DNA of 46,072 nt, from contig JACOXM010000005.1 in NCBI GenBank assembly GCA_016176285.1, positions 1 through 46,072 of the forward strand, read 5' to 3'. Position numbers and translations under genes: made by a program. How positions within the stretch are numbered: the first letter of the stretch is position 1; each line of letters opens with the position of its first letter. The stretch comes from Candidatus Giovannonibacteria bacterium (lineage in GTDB: Bacteria; Patescibacteriota; Minisyncoccia; JACPKW01; UBA11713). Of the stretch, positions 24,305 through 32,255 are shown in pieces. The notes under the pieces are model-generated. The model searched no databases. It saw only the letters and a program-made list of their open reading frames with translations, and was not told the DNA's origin.

Positions 24305-25056
24305 GAAAGCAAATAATAATCGCTAATTGGAAGATGAATCCGCGAACCGCAAAAGAAACAAAAAATATTTTTGAGCGTATAAAAAATGCTTCGAAAAAAT
24401 ATCAAAGAGTGGAAGTTGTCGTAACCCCGCCGCATATTTATCTGCCCCTAATTAAGGCTGGAAGTAGAATTAAACTTGGAGCTCAGGATATTTTTTTCAA
24501 AGACGAAGGACCATTTACCGGCGAGATTTCCGCAGGGATGCTCAAGGACTCGGGCGTTTCTTATGTTTTAATAGGCCATTCCGAAAGGAGAGAATTAGGA
24601 GAAACCCTGGAGACCGTTCGAAAAAAAATTTATCAAGCGGCATCAAAAGGATTTCGGGCGGTTTTATGCGTTGGAGAAAAAGAGAAAAACCAAGAGGCTT
24701 TTCCGGTGATGGTAAAAGAAGAAATTATTTCCGCGTTGAAAGGAGTTCCGCGGCGCCTTGCTTCGAAAACCATAATTGCCTATGAACCCGTTTGGGCGAT
24801 CTCGTCCCATTCTGGGGGAAAATCGGATACCCCACAGAATTTTTTTGAGATGTCTATATATATAAGAAGAATACTGCTCGATATTTGGGGAAAGAACGCG
24901 GCATTGAGAATTCCAATCATTTACGGAGGATCTGTAAATTCCAAAAATGTAAAAGGATTTCTAGATGTGAAGGGTGCTTCGGGGGTGCTTGTCGGCAAAG
25001 CAAGTCTTAACCCTGCCGAATTCATAAAAATTTTGGAGATAGCAGACAAAAAATGA
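24301..25056 (+). CDS. tpiA: triosephosphate isomerase
   Basis: Interconverts dihydroxyacetone phosphate and glyceraldehyde 3-phosphate. Catalytic residues are visible: Lys in NWKMN (residues 9-13), His in IGHSERRELGET, Glu in AYEPVWAI. The phosphate-binding YGGSV and GVLVGKASL motifs are near the C-terminus. At 251 aa the barrel is complete. It overlaps dedA and pgk by 4 nt each. Confidence 0.97.
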   Translation: MRKQIIIANWKMNPRTAKETKNIFERIKNASKKYQRVEVVVTPPHIYLPLIKAGSRIKLGAQDIFFKDEGPFTGEISAGMLKDSGVSYVLIGHSERRELGETLETVRKKIYQAASKGFRAVLCVGEKEKNQEAFPVMVKEEIISALKGVPRRLASKTIIAYEPVWAISSHSGGKSDTPQNFFEMSIYIRRILLDIWGKNAALRIPIIYGGSVNSKNVKGFLDVKGASGVLVGKASLNPAEFIKILEIADKK

Positions 25057-26042
25057 AAAGTTTAAAGAGCGCGAAAGTCGGCGGGAAAAGAGTTTTAGTA
25101 AGGGTAGATTTTAATGTTTTTCCACCCAAGCACGACGAGTTAAGAATCGTAAAAACCCTCCCCACGCTAAAATATTTGCTTTCAAAAAAAGCGAAGGTAA
25201 TTATGTTGACGCATTACGAAACTAACCAAGGTGAGATTCCTAGTGTAAGGGGATTAGCCGATATTCTAAGAAAAAATTATTTTCCGAAACTAAAATTTAG
25301 TGAGACCAATCTTGCGCCTGGAGAAATTTCCATACTCGAAAATTTGAGGAAGGATTCAAGGGAAAAAGAATGTGATGAAGGTTTTGCGGGAGAGCTTGCA
25401 ACGCTTGGGGATATTTATGTAAACGAGGCGTTTGCGGCTTCGCACAGAAAGCATACTTCGATATTTTTTTTACCTAAACTTCTACCTTCATATCCTGGAT
25501 TTTTATTTGAAAATGAAATCAAAAATTTATCCAAAGTGTTTAAGCCGTCCCATCCGTTCACTTTGATTTTGGGGGGTGGGAAAGTAGAAACGAAACTGCC
25601 TCTTTTAGAAAAGCTTTTGCCGAAAGCGGATTATGTGCTTCTTGGCGGTGTTCTTTTGAATCTTTTTATCATGGAGAAAAAAAGTCTATTTTCTCCGAAA
25701 TTAATTTTGCCCAAACAGATTATTTCTTCAGGAAAAAAAGTTTTGGATGTCGGACCGGAGTCTTTTCCTGAATGGAAAAAAATAATCAATAAATCAAAAC
25801 TGGTTGTTTGGAACGGGCCCTTGGGGTATTTAGAGAAGGGGCATATAGGGGGAACGAGGGAGTTAATTTCCATTCTTTCACGATCAAAGAATCGTGTAAT
25901 ATTGGGCGGCGGTGATACCCTTGACTGCCTCCCTGCCTCAAAAAGAAAATTTCCAAAAAACATTTTTATATCCACCGGAGGAGGTGCTATGCTGGACTAT
26001 CTGGTAAAGGGAACTTTGCCGGGGATCGAAGCATTAGGATAA
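25053..26042 (+). CDS. pgk: phosphoglycerate kinase, short form
   Basis: Transfers phosphate from 1,3-bisphosphoglycerate to ADP. VRVDFNVF, RIVKTLPT, ENLRKDSRE, NEAFAASHRKHTS, GGGKVETKL, WNGPLGYLE, GGGDT and STGGGAMLDYL match the family. At 329 aa it is some 60-70 residues shorter than usual. The substrate-binding HLGRP motif reads THYETN, keeping the His but losing the Arg. The other basic-patch arginines are present, so activity is plausible. It ends the five-gene operon starting at 21913. Confidence 0.88.
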   Translation: MKSLKSAKVGGKRVLVRVDFNVFPPKHDELRIVKTLPTLKYLLSKKAKVIMLTHYETNQGEIPSVRGLADILRKNYFPKLKFSETNLAPGEISILENLRKDSREKECDEGFAGELATLGDIYVNEAFAASHRKHTSIFFLPKLLPSYPGFLFENEIKNLSKVFKPSHPFTLILGGGKVETKLPLLEKLLPKADYVLLGGVLLNLFIMEKKSLFSPKLILPKQIISSGKKVLDVGPESFPEWKKIINKSKLVVWNGPLGYLEKGHIGGTRELISILSRSKNRVILGGGDTLDCLPASKRKFPKNIFISTGGGAMLDYLVKGTLPGIEALG

Positions 26043-26052
26043 CAAGATCGCC

Positions 26053-26081
26053 TTGATTTTCGTCTTTAAGTGAATTACCAT
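26053..26081 (+). promoter_or_regulatory. possible hicB promoter
   Basis: TTGATT, 17-nt spacer, TACCAT ending 7 nt before ATG 26089. Confidence 0.4.
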
Positions 26082-26088
26082 AAATTTT

Positions 26089-26337
26089 ATGATAAGCGAA
26101 TTTATAGCAAAAAAACTAAAGCAGGCAAGGTACGAAATTTTGGAAGACAGAACTTATTATGGCGAAGTTCCCGGGTTTAGGGGTGTCTGGGCAAACGCAA
26201 AAACTCTTGAGGATTGTCGCAGTGAATTGCAGTCTGCTCTTGAAGATTGGATTGTGTTTAAATTGAGGGATGGTGATAAAATACCCGGTCTGCGCGTGGA
26301 TAGTGTACGCAAGAGGCATCTAATAAAACATGCCTAG
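26089..26337 (+). CDS. hicB: HicB-like antitoxin
   Basis: Small partial RNase H-fold protein of the HicB type, which in an intact system binds and neutralises the HicA mRNA interferase and represses its own operon. The pattern YEILEDRTYYGEVPGFRGVWANAKTLEDCRSELQSALEDWIVFKLRDGDKIP covers the HicB core. At 82 aa it is the short form with no obvious DNA-binding domain. It overlaps the hicA remnant by 8 nt. Confidence 0.85.
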   Translation: MISEFIAKKLKQARYEILEDRTYYGEVPGFRGVWANAKTLEDCRSELQSALEDWIVFKLRDGDKIPGLRVDSVRKRHLIKHA

Positions 26338-26541
26338 AAATATTTCTTGGAGAAAGTTGGTGCAAAAGTTTAGGAGGTTTGGTTCGGTGGCCCGTATTCT
26401 GGAGGCCGCCATTTGTTTATGGTGAAGGGAAATCTTAAAATAATTATACCCAATCCGCATTCTAGGGATATTTCCATCAGCCTACTTAAAAGAATTCTTA
26501 AACAAGCGGGAATTTCGCTTGAAGATTGGGATAAAATTTAA
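26330..26541 (+). pseudogene. hicA: hicA toxin gene with a one-base frameshift
   Basis: The first frame gives MPRNISWRKLVQKFRRFG and then runs off to a stop. From the GGTTCGG near 26381-26387 the next frame continues with FGGPYSGGRHLFMVKGN, then IIIPNPHSRDISISLLKRIL, ending at TAA 26541. Joined, they make a normal HicA of about 70 aa with the catalytic His in GGRHLF. The length of 212 nt is one base short of a multiple of three, consistent with one lost T in GGTTTCGG. Either a real inactivation or a read error. Confidence 0.8.
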
Positions 26542-26543
26542 AT

Positions 26544-26597
26544 ATGAATTCCGAAATTAAAACCTGTCAAAACTGTCCCGATTTTGAAAAATTTTAA
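26544..26597 (+). pseudogene. truncated 5' fragment of a zinc-ribbon gene
   Basis: Seventeen codons, MNSEIKTCQNCPDFEKF, then stop. The first eleven closely copy the start of the full gene at 26903 (MNSETRKCQNC), including the CQNC zinc knuckle. The fragment lies immediately before the GIY-YIG gene, with the intact paralogue right after it. Confidence 0.6.
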
Positions 26598-26600
26598 TCC

Positions 26601-26906
26601 ATGTACTATACTTACATCTTGGTTTCAGAAAAGTTCAACGCATATTATGTTGGCTATACTGCCAATTTGAATCATCGGCTTCTCGCGCATAATAACGGCA
26701 TGGTTAGAGCAACAAAAAATAGAGGACCGTGGAAAATTTTCTATCACGAAAAGTTTGAAACAGAAGTCGGCGCGGTTCAAAGGGAGCGGCAAATAAAATC
26801 ATGGAAAAGTCGTAAAGCTATTGAACGATTAAAATTTTATCAAAATCGAGGATCCTCGACTTCCTATTCTAAATTTATAGATGAAAGTCGGGACAAAAAA
26901 GTATGA
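26601..26906 (+). CDS. GIY-YIG domain protein
   Basis: Small single-domain GIY-YIG nuclease-like protein of 101 aa. The two motif strands are YYTYILVS and YYVGYT (residues 2-9 and 15-20), followed by NLNHRLLAHNNG, where Arg is the catalytic candidate, and by a central Glu in EVGAVQRERQIKSWK. Family members range from repair-type nucleases (YhbQ-like) to mobile endonucleases; substrate unknown. The C-terminal 20 residues are low-complexity. It sits between a fragment and the complete copy of a zinc-ribbon gene and overlaps the latter by 4 nt. Confidence 0.9.
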   Translation: MYYTYILVSEKFNAYYVGYTANLNHRLLAHNNGMVRATKNRGPWKIFYHEKFETEVGAVQRERQIKSWKSRKAIERLKFYQNRGSSTSYSKFIDESRDKKV

Positions 26907-28663
26907 ATTCTGAAACCAGAAAATGTCAGAATTGTAAATCTGATTTCGTCATAGAACCCGATGATTTTAAATTTTATGAGAAAATTTCCGTCCCCCCGCC
27001 GACTTTTTGTCCGGAGTGTAGATTGCAAAGAAGGCTAGCCTTTAGGAATGAAAGAAATTTATATCGAAGAAACTGCAATCTGTGCGGCAGGGATATTGTT
27101 TCCATGTGGCAGAAAAATGTTCCCTTTCCGGTTTATTGCCAAGAGTGCTGGTGGTCTGACAAATGGGATGGGATTGGCTTTGGACGTGAGTTTGATGAGA
27201 GTAAATCTTTTTTGGAGCAATTTGCAGAGCTTCAAAAATTAATTCCTCGCCCTCAATATTTTAATTATGAATCCGCGCGATTAGTCAGAAGTCCTTATGC
27301 AAATTGCTCCGGGGACTTGGAGGATTGTTATCTGGTTTTTGCAACGCAGTATAGTAGGAATTGCGCTTATACTCATTATTTAAATAATGGCAAAGATTCT
27401 TTTGATATGCTCTATAGCGACAAAGCGGAGCGTTGTTATGACAGCCAGGATATTGAAAATTGCTATAACGTATCGTTTTCCGTATCTTCGTCCAACTGTG
27501 TCGACTCGATGTTTTTATTTGATTGCAAGAATTGTAACGACTGCTTAGGGTGCTCGGGGCTGCGTAATAAAAAGTATCATATATTGAACAAGCCATTTTC
27601 AAAAGAAGAGTATGAGAAGAAAAAGAAAGAATTGAAATTAAATACTTCTGCTGGAGTCGCCGAATTTAGAAAAAAATTCTTTGATGAAATTTACTATAAT
27701 ACACCTCGAAAATACTATCATGGGCAAATGAATTCTAACTTTAGCGGTGATTATATTTCTAATACTGAAAATACTTTCGAAGGTTTTTACACAAAAAATA
27801 CTCGAAATGTAAAATATTCTTTTTGGTGCCTAGGTGGCGATGATGTCTATGACTATTTTGCATGGGGGGATCTTCATAAATCGTATGAAGTTGTCTCATC
27901 GGGAGATAACTCCTTCAATATAAAATTTACGTATGGCTGTTGGGGCGGCTCTAGAAATATTGAATATTCTACATACTGTATTTCGTGCAATGATTTATTT
28001 GGATGCGTGGGCTTGAGACACAAAAAATTCAGTATATTAAATAAACAATATTCTGAAGACGAGTATTATAAATTGCGCGAGAAAATTATTAAGCAGATGA
28101 CGGAAAAATCTTATGTCGCGAAAGACGGCATCCAATACAAATACGGCGAGTTTTTTCCCATTGAGCTTTCAATAATGTTCTACAATGAAACCGTGGCCGA
28201 GGAGCATTTTCCCTTAACTCAAGAAGAAGCATTGGCCAAGGGGTATTTGTGGAATGAAGGAGAAAGAGGGTCGTATGTGGCTTCAAAGAAAGGCACGGAA
28301 TTGCCGCAAAGTATTTCAGATGTGGGTGATGATATTTTGAACGAAGTTATTGAATGTAGGGTTTGCAAGCGCCCATACAGAATAATTGAGCCCGAATTGA
28401 AATTTTACAAAGAAATGGATTTGCCGCTGCCGCAGTTATGCCCGGATTCAAGGCACTTGGAAAGAATTAAATTGCGTAATCCTTTGAAGCTATGGAAAAG
28501 GAAATGCGAGTGCAATTCTAAAAAAGCAAAAATTGTATACCAAAATACCGCGGTGCATGAACATGGCGAGTCGGAGTGTCTAAATGAATTTGAAACTTCC
28601 TACGCGCCGGAAAGGCCGGAGATTGTTTATTGTGAACAGTGCTATTTAAAGGAGGTGGTATGA
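26903..28663 (+). CDS. large CPR zinc-ribbon repeat protein, unknown
   Basis: Function unknown. Residues 1-90 form a multi-cysteine module (CQNC, then CPEC, CNLCG, CQEC). The middle consists of cysteine-dotted repeats, with the segment GLRNKKYHILNKPFSKEEY near 231-249 echoed by GLRHKKFSILNKQYSEDEY near 373-391. The last 110 residues repeat the N-terminal module (CRVC ... EPELKFYKEMDLPLPQLC), but its second pair is degraded to CPDS. At 586 aa it is probably a scaffold or nucleic-acid-binding protein, which is inference. It is widespread in CPR genomes as a hypothetical protein. Confidence 0.75.
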   Translation: MNSETRKCQNCKSDFVIEPDDFKFYEKISVPPPTFCPECRLQRRLAFRNERNLYRRNCNLCGRDIVSMWQKNVPFPVYCQECWWSDKWDGIGFGREFDESKSFLEQFAELQKLIPRPQYFNYESARLVRSPYANCSGDLEDCYLVFATQYSRNCAYTHYLNNGKDSFDMLYSDKAERCYDSQDIENCYNVSFSVSSSNCVDSMFLFDCKNCNDCLGCSGLRNKKYHILNKPFSKEEYEKKKKELKLNTSAGVAEFRKKFFDEIYYNTPRKYYHGQMNSNFSGDYISNTENTFEGFYTKNTRNVKYSFWCLGGDDVYDYFAWGDLHKSYEVVSSGDNSFNIKFTYGCWGGSRNIEYSTYCISCNDLFGCVGLRHKKFSILNKQYSEDEYYKLREKIIKQMTEKSYVAKDGIQYKYGEFFPIELSIMFYNETVAEEHFPLTQEEALAKGYLWNEGERGSYVASKKGTELPQSISDVGDDILNEVIECRVCKRPYRIIEPELKFYKEMDLPLPQLCPDSRHLERIKLRNPLKLWKRKCECNSKKAKIVYQNTAVHEHGESECLNEFETSYAPERPEIVYCEQCYLKEVV

Positions 28664-29418
28664 ATTGGATTAAAGATGTTGAACAATTTAAGGAGCAGTC
28701 TGGGTACGTAATTGACGGGAAATGGTACCCGCGCGTGACGAAAATAGTTGAAATAAAATCCAAACCGGCGCTGAATTATTATTATGGGCAAGCAAAAAGC
28801 TACGCTGAAGCGCAGGCGCAGACACAGAGATCGGCCGAGGAGGGGACGAAAATACACGAAGCGGTGGAGGCAATTATGAGGGGCGAGAATCCGGAAGTTG
28901 ATCGGCTTATAATTCCTTCCGTAACCGCTTTCAGGAATTTTCTTGATTTTCAGAAAATAAACGTCCTTTCGGAGCATATAGAAAAAAGAATATTTCATCC
29001 GGACGAGCGCTATGCGGGGACGATCGATACGCTTGCGACTATAGACGGGAAATTTGGAGTATTGGATATTAAAACCTCGCAGGCAATTTATAGGGATTAT
29101 AATATGCAGACCGCAGCGTATGTCGCCGCGCTTGGGGGGGAATTTCCAAACCTTTCCACGCGCTGGATTTTACGCATTGATCAAGCGCAGGCTTGTCTCA
29201 AGTGCGGGGCAACCTTGAGGACAAAGGGAGGCCGTGAAAAGATCAAAATAAACGGTTCCAAAAAATGCGGAGATGATCACGAGTGGAGCGAGGTGAAGGG
29301 AATAATCGAACTCAAAGAATTTCCATACTGGCGCGATGATTTCGAGGCATTTCTCGCCGCAAAAAAATTATGGGAGTGGGAAAATGATTATTGGCTTAAG
29401 CAAGCCGGGTATTTATGA
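28660..29418 (+). CDS. PD-(D/E)XK nuclease-like protein with Cys insert
   Basis: RecB-type nuclease fold of 252 aa. GTKIHEAVEAI supplies the conserved His, RYAGTIDTLA the Asp, VLDIKTS the (D/E)XK motif and YNMQTAAYVAAL the final Q-x-x-x-Y. A segment with CLKCGA and, 20 residues later, KKCGDDHEW looks like a zinc-binding insert after the catalytic core. The start at ATG 28660 is fixed by GGAGGTGG upstream. It overlaps the zinc-ribbon gene by 4 nt. This resembles phage or Cas4/AddB-like nucleases, but no partner genes are nearby. Confidence 0.82.
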   Translation: MNWIKDVEQFKEQSGYVIDGKWYPRVTKIVEIKSKPALNYYYGQAKSYAEAQAQTQRSAEEGTKIHEAVEAIMRGENPEVDRLIIPSVTAFRNFLDFQKINVLSEHIEKRIFHPDERYAGTIDTLATIDGKFGVLDIKTSQAIYRDYNMQTAAYVAALGGEFPNLSTRWILRIDQAQACLKCGATLRTKGGREKIKINGSKKCGDDHEWSEVKGIIELKEFPYWRDDFEAFLAAKKLWEWENDYWLKQAGYL

Positions 29419-29419
29419 C

Positions 29420-29489
29420 GCAAGCAATTCTTTTCTCGACTTGTGAAGAATCTTCGATTCTTCTAGGTCTTCGAAAAGAATACGCTTGC
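29420..29489. ncRNA. structured element, copy B
   Basis: Same architecture as 4210-4279: GCAAGC (29420-29425) with GCTTGC (29484-29489); ATTCTTTTC (29427-29435) with GAAAAGAAT (29473-29481); GACT (29438-29441) with GGTC (29466-29469); apical GAAGAATC (29445-29452) with GATTCTTC (29456-29463). It begins 2 nt after the nuclease stop codon. Loop bases TC/TTC and TGT/TA are shared with copy A. Confidence 0.6.
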
Positions 29490-29581
29490 TTATCCTCATA
29501 TGAGAATTTTTCTTTTTGACAAACATAGAAGCCGAAGCCGAGGGTTCACAGTTTGTAAAAAGGAAAATTCTATATAATATA

Positions 29582-30034
29582 ATGAAAACCAAATCAGAAA
29601 AATTAATAGTCTATACAGACGGCGGGGCAAGGGGAAATCCAGGGCCGGCGGCCTTAGGTGTCGCAATTAAAGACGAGAAAGGGAACCTGATAAAAAAATA
29701 CGGGGAAGCTCTCGGGATAAAAACAAATAACGAAGCGGAATACGCCGCAATTGTTTCCGCCTTAAAAAAAATCAAAGCCCTTTACGGAAAGGAAAAGACG
29801 AAAGATATGGAGATAGAAATGCGAATGGATTCCCAGCTCGCCCAGAGGCAGTTGAGCGGGAAATATAAAATAGAAGAAGAGAAACTTTTCCCGCTGTTTA
29901 TAAAAGTTCATAATTTAATTATGGATTTTGGAAAAATTACTTTTACGCATATCGGGCGCGAGGAAAATAAGGATGCGGACAGCATGGTGAACGAGGCCTT
30001 GGATAAAAAAGAAGACCCAAAGCTATTCGAATGA
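29582..30034 (+). CDS. ribonuclease H-like (RNase HI family) protein
   Basis: Predicted to cut RNA in RNA-DNA hybrids. The four acidic catalytic positions are visible: D in YTDGGARGNPGPAA (near residue 12), E in NNEAEY, D in RMDSQL, and D in EENKDADSM. At 150 aa it matches the short reverse-transcriptase-like/RnhA group. ATG 29582 is chosen because the motif follows 10 residues later; a TATATAAT sequence lies just upstream. The next gene overlaps by 4 nt. Confidence 0.9.
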   Translation: MKTKSEKLIVYTDGGARGNPGPAALGVAIKDEKGNLIKKYGEALGIKTNNEAEYAAIVSALKKIKALYGKEKTKDMEIEMRMDSQLAQRQLSGKYKIEEEKLFPLFIKVHNLIMDFGKITFTHIGREENKDADSMVNEALDKKEDPKLFE

Positions 30035-31395
30035 GAAAATTCGGAGTATCCGCCCTTTTAGGTTTTTTTCTGGGCGTCGCATTCCGCTCATTTTTTCCGG
30101 TTAGCGGGGAGTTGTTCCTGCTTTCTTTTTCAATTGCGATAGTTTTCGCGCTGATCGTTTTTTTAAATAAAAATTTCAGCGTTTTTATAATATGGGCGTC
30201 TTTTTTCCTCATCGCCTTCAGTTTGGGCGGCATTCGCTATGAAGTTTCCGATTCCAGGGAAAACATATCAGAGCTCCATGGGCAGATTGGAGAAAAATTT
30301 GAGGTGTCGGGCGTAGTTGTAGAGGATCCGGAATTTCTTGATAAATACACAAGAGCTATTTTTAAAACAGACGCCCCCTTTAATGGAAAAATTTTACTCT
30401 CTCTTCCTCATTATCCCGAAGTGAATTATGGCGACAGGCTCAAAATTTCAGGGACACTAAAAGAGCCGGAAAATTTTGAAGCCGACGGCGTATATATCAA
30501 ATGGAAGGAACATCTTGCTAAAGATAATATATATTATGAAATGTCTTTGCCGGCTGTATTGTCAAAAAATCGCGAAAATCTTTCAATCGGGGAGAAAATA
30601 AAACAATCATTATTCACGATTAAACATAAGTTTCTGCAAAATTTATCCCGCGTTATACCGGAACCACATAACTCATTTCTTGCCGGAATAACGATAGGCG
30701 AGAGGGCGTCGCTTCCCCAAGATTTAAAGGAAGGTTTTAAGAAGGTTGGAATTATGCATTTGGTGGTTTTGTCCGGTTATAATATTTCCATTGTCTCCGA
30801 TTACATTATGAAATTTTTAGGATACCTGCCTATATCAAAAATATTGCAAGCTTTTATTGCTACGGGAGGAATCATTCTTTTTGCCACTTTGACGGGAGGA
30901 TCCGCCACGGTTGTACGCGCGGCGATTATGGGCATCCTTCTTCTTTGGGCAAGGGAGTCAGGCAAGATTTATGAAGCCATGGTCGCCCTGCTCTTCGCGG
31001 CCTTTCTTATGGTTTTTGTAAATCCGAAAATTTTGCGGTTCGATACTTCTTTTCAGCTTTCTTTCCTGGCAACTGCCGGATTAATTATTTTATCTGCTCG
31101 CTTGGATAAAATTTTACGCTTCATTCCTAATTTCTGGAAACTTCGCGAAAATCTAGTCTCTACCTTGTCCGCGCAAATTTTTGTGATGCCTCTTTTGATA
31201 TCGATAGGCGGAAAATTCACCTGGGCAACTATTCCGGCAAACCTGTTAATTTTAAGCGCGATCCCACTTACGATGTTTTTTGGATTTATGGCCGGCCTTT
31301 TTGGATTTATCTCTTATTATATTTCCTGGGTATTTTCTTTCCCTGCGTATATTTTACTTGCGTATGAGTTATGGATAGTAAAAATTTTTTCATGA
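30031..31395 (+). CDS. comEC: ComEC/Rec2-family DNA uptake channel, membrane part
   Basis: Predicted inner-membrane channel that passes single-stranded DNA into the cytoplasm in natural competence. The N-terminus has two or three membrane helices, then an OB-like DUF4131 region (VSGVVVEDPEF ... GDRLKISGTLKEP). The competence domain has GITIGERASLPQDLKEGFKKVGIMHLVVLSGYNISI near residues 218-253 and many helices up to residue 454. The C-terminal metallo-beta-lactamase domain is not fused but is encoded by the next gene, overlapping by 4 nt. Confidence 0.92.
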   Translation: MRKFGVSALLGFFLGVAFRSFFPVSGELFLLSFSIAIVFALIVFLNKNFSVFIIWASFFLIAFSLGGIRYEVSDSRENISELHGQIGEKFEVSGVVVEDPEFLDKYTRAIFKTDAPFNGKILLSLPHYPEVNYGDRLKISGTLKEPENFEADGVYIKWKEHLAKDNIYYEMSLPAVLSKNRENLSIGEKIKQSLFTIKHKFLQNLSRVIPEPHNSFLAGITIGERASLPQDLKEGFKKVGIMHLVVLSGYNISIVSDYIMKFLGYLPISKILQAFIATGGIILFATLTGGSATVVRAAIMGILLLWARESGKIYEAMVALLFAAFLMVFVNPKILRFDTSFQLSFLATAGLIILSARLDKILRFIPNFWKLRENLVSTLSAQIFVMPLLISIGGKFTWATIPANLLILSAIPLTMFFGFMAGLFGFISYYISWVFSFPAYILLAYELWIVKIFS

Positions 31396-32240
31396 AAAAA
31401 CATTTCAGATATTCTTTCCCGCTCGCGCTTGCTTTTATCGCGGTTTTGCTGTTCTATTCGCTTTCATATCTAAGTAATAATAAGCTGAAATTTTATATTC
31501 TTGATGTCGGGCAGGGGGATGCGATTTTTATAGAGACGCCCTCAAAAAACCAGATATTGGTTGACGGCGGTCCGGATAAATCTGTCCTTAAGGAGCTTGG
31601 AAAGGTTATGCCTTTTTATGACAGATCGATAGATGTTGTAATTCTTACCCATCCAAATCTCGATCATTTGGCCGGACTGGTTGAAGTATTAAAAAAATAC
31701 GAAGTTAAAACATATATCGACGCGGGGGATGATTACGCACTTTCGGAATATGTTGAGCTGAAAAACATAATAAAGGAGAGACGTATCAATTATATAAAGG
31801 GAAGAAGAGGAATGAAAATAATCGCGGATAAGGAAGTCGGCCTTTTAATTTTAATGCCCGAAAAATTAATTGAAAGCAAGAATCCGAATGATAATAGTAT
31901 AGTCGCGAAGCTTACCTACGGTGACATAGATTTTCTTTTAATGGGGGATGCGGAAAAAAATGAAGAACTTTCCCTGGTTTTAATCGGGGATAACATAGAG
32001 AGCGAAGTTCTCAAGGTTGGACATCATGGATCGAAAACTTCTTCTAATCCTTTATTTTTAGAAAAGGTTAAACCCGAATTAGCACTGATTTCCGTCGGCA
32101 AAAATTCTTACGGACACCCCTCAAAAGATATTCTCCAGAACCTTGCTTTTTCCGGAGCAAGCGTTTTTCGAACGGACGTTGATTTGACCATACTAGTGGA
32201 AACTGACGGCAAAAGTTTGACTTCGAACATAAAAAAATAG
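31392..32240 (+). CDS. MBL-fold hydrolase, detached ComEC C-terminal domain
   Basis: Metallo-beta-lactamase-fold protein of 282 aa with one N-terminal membrane helix. FYILDVGQGDAIFIETP opens the fold; the metal-binding motif THPNLDHLAGL, then GDAEK and HHGSKTS, are as in the ComEC C-terminal domain, thought to degrade one DNA strand during uptake. I prefer ATG 31392 (ATGA overlap with the comEC stop) to ATG 31371. Together with the preceding gene it makes up a complete, two-gene ComEC. Confidence 0.88.
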   Translation: MKKHFRYSFPLALAFIAVLLFYSLSYLSNNKLKFYILDVGQGDAIFIETPSKNQILVDGGPDKSVLKELGKVMPFYDRSIDVVILTHPNLDHLAGLVEVLKKYEVKTYIDAGDDYALSEYVELKNIIKERRINYIKGRRGMKIIADKEVGLLILMPEKLIESKNPNDNSIVAKLTYGDIDFLLMGDAEKNEELSLVLIGDNIESEVLKVGHHGSKTSSNPLFLEKVKPELALISVGKNSYGHPSKDILQNLAFSGASVFRTDVDLTILVETDGKSLTSNIKK

Positions 32241-32255
32241 TATTTTATTAACAAT

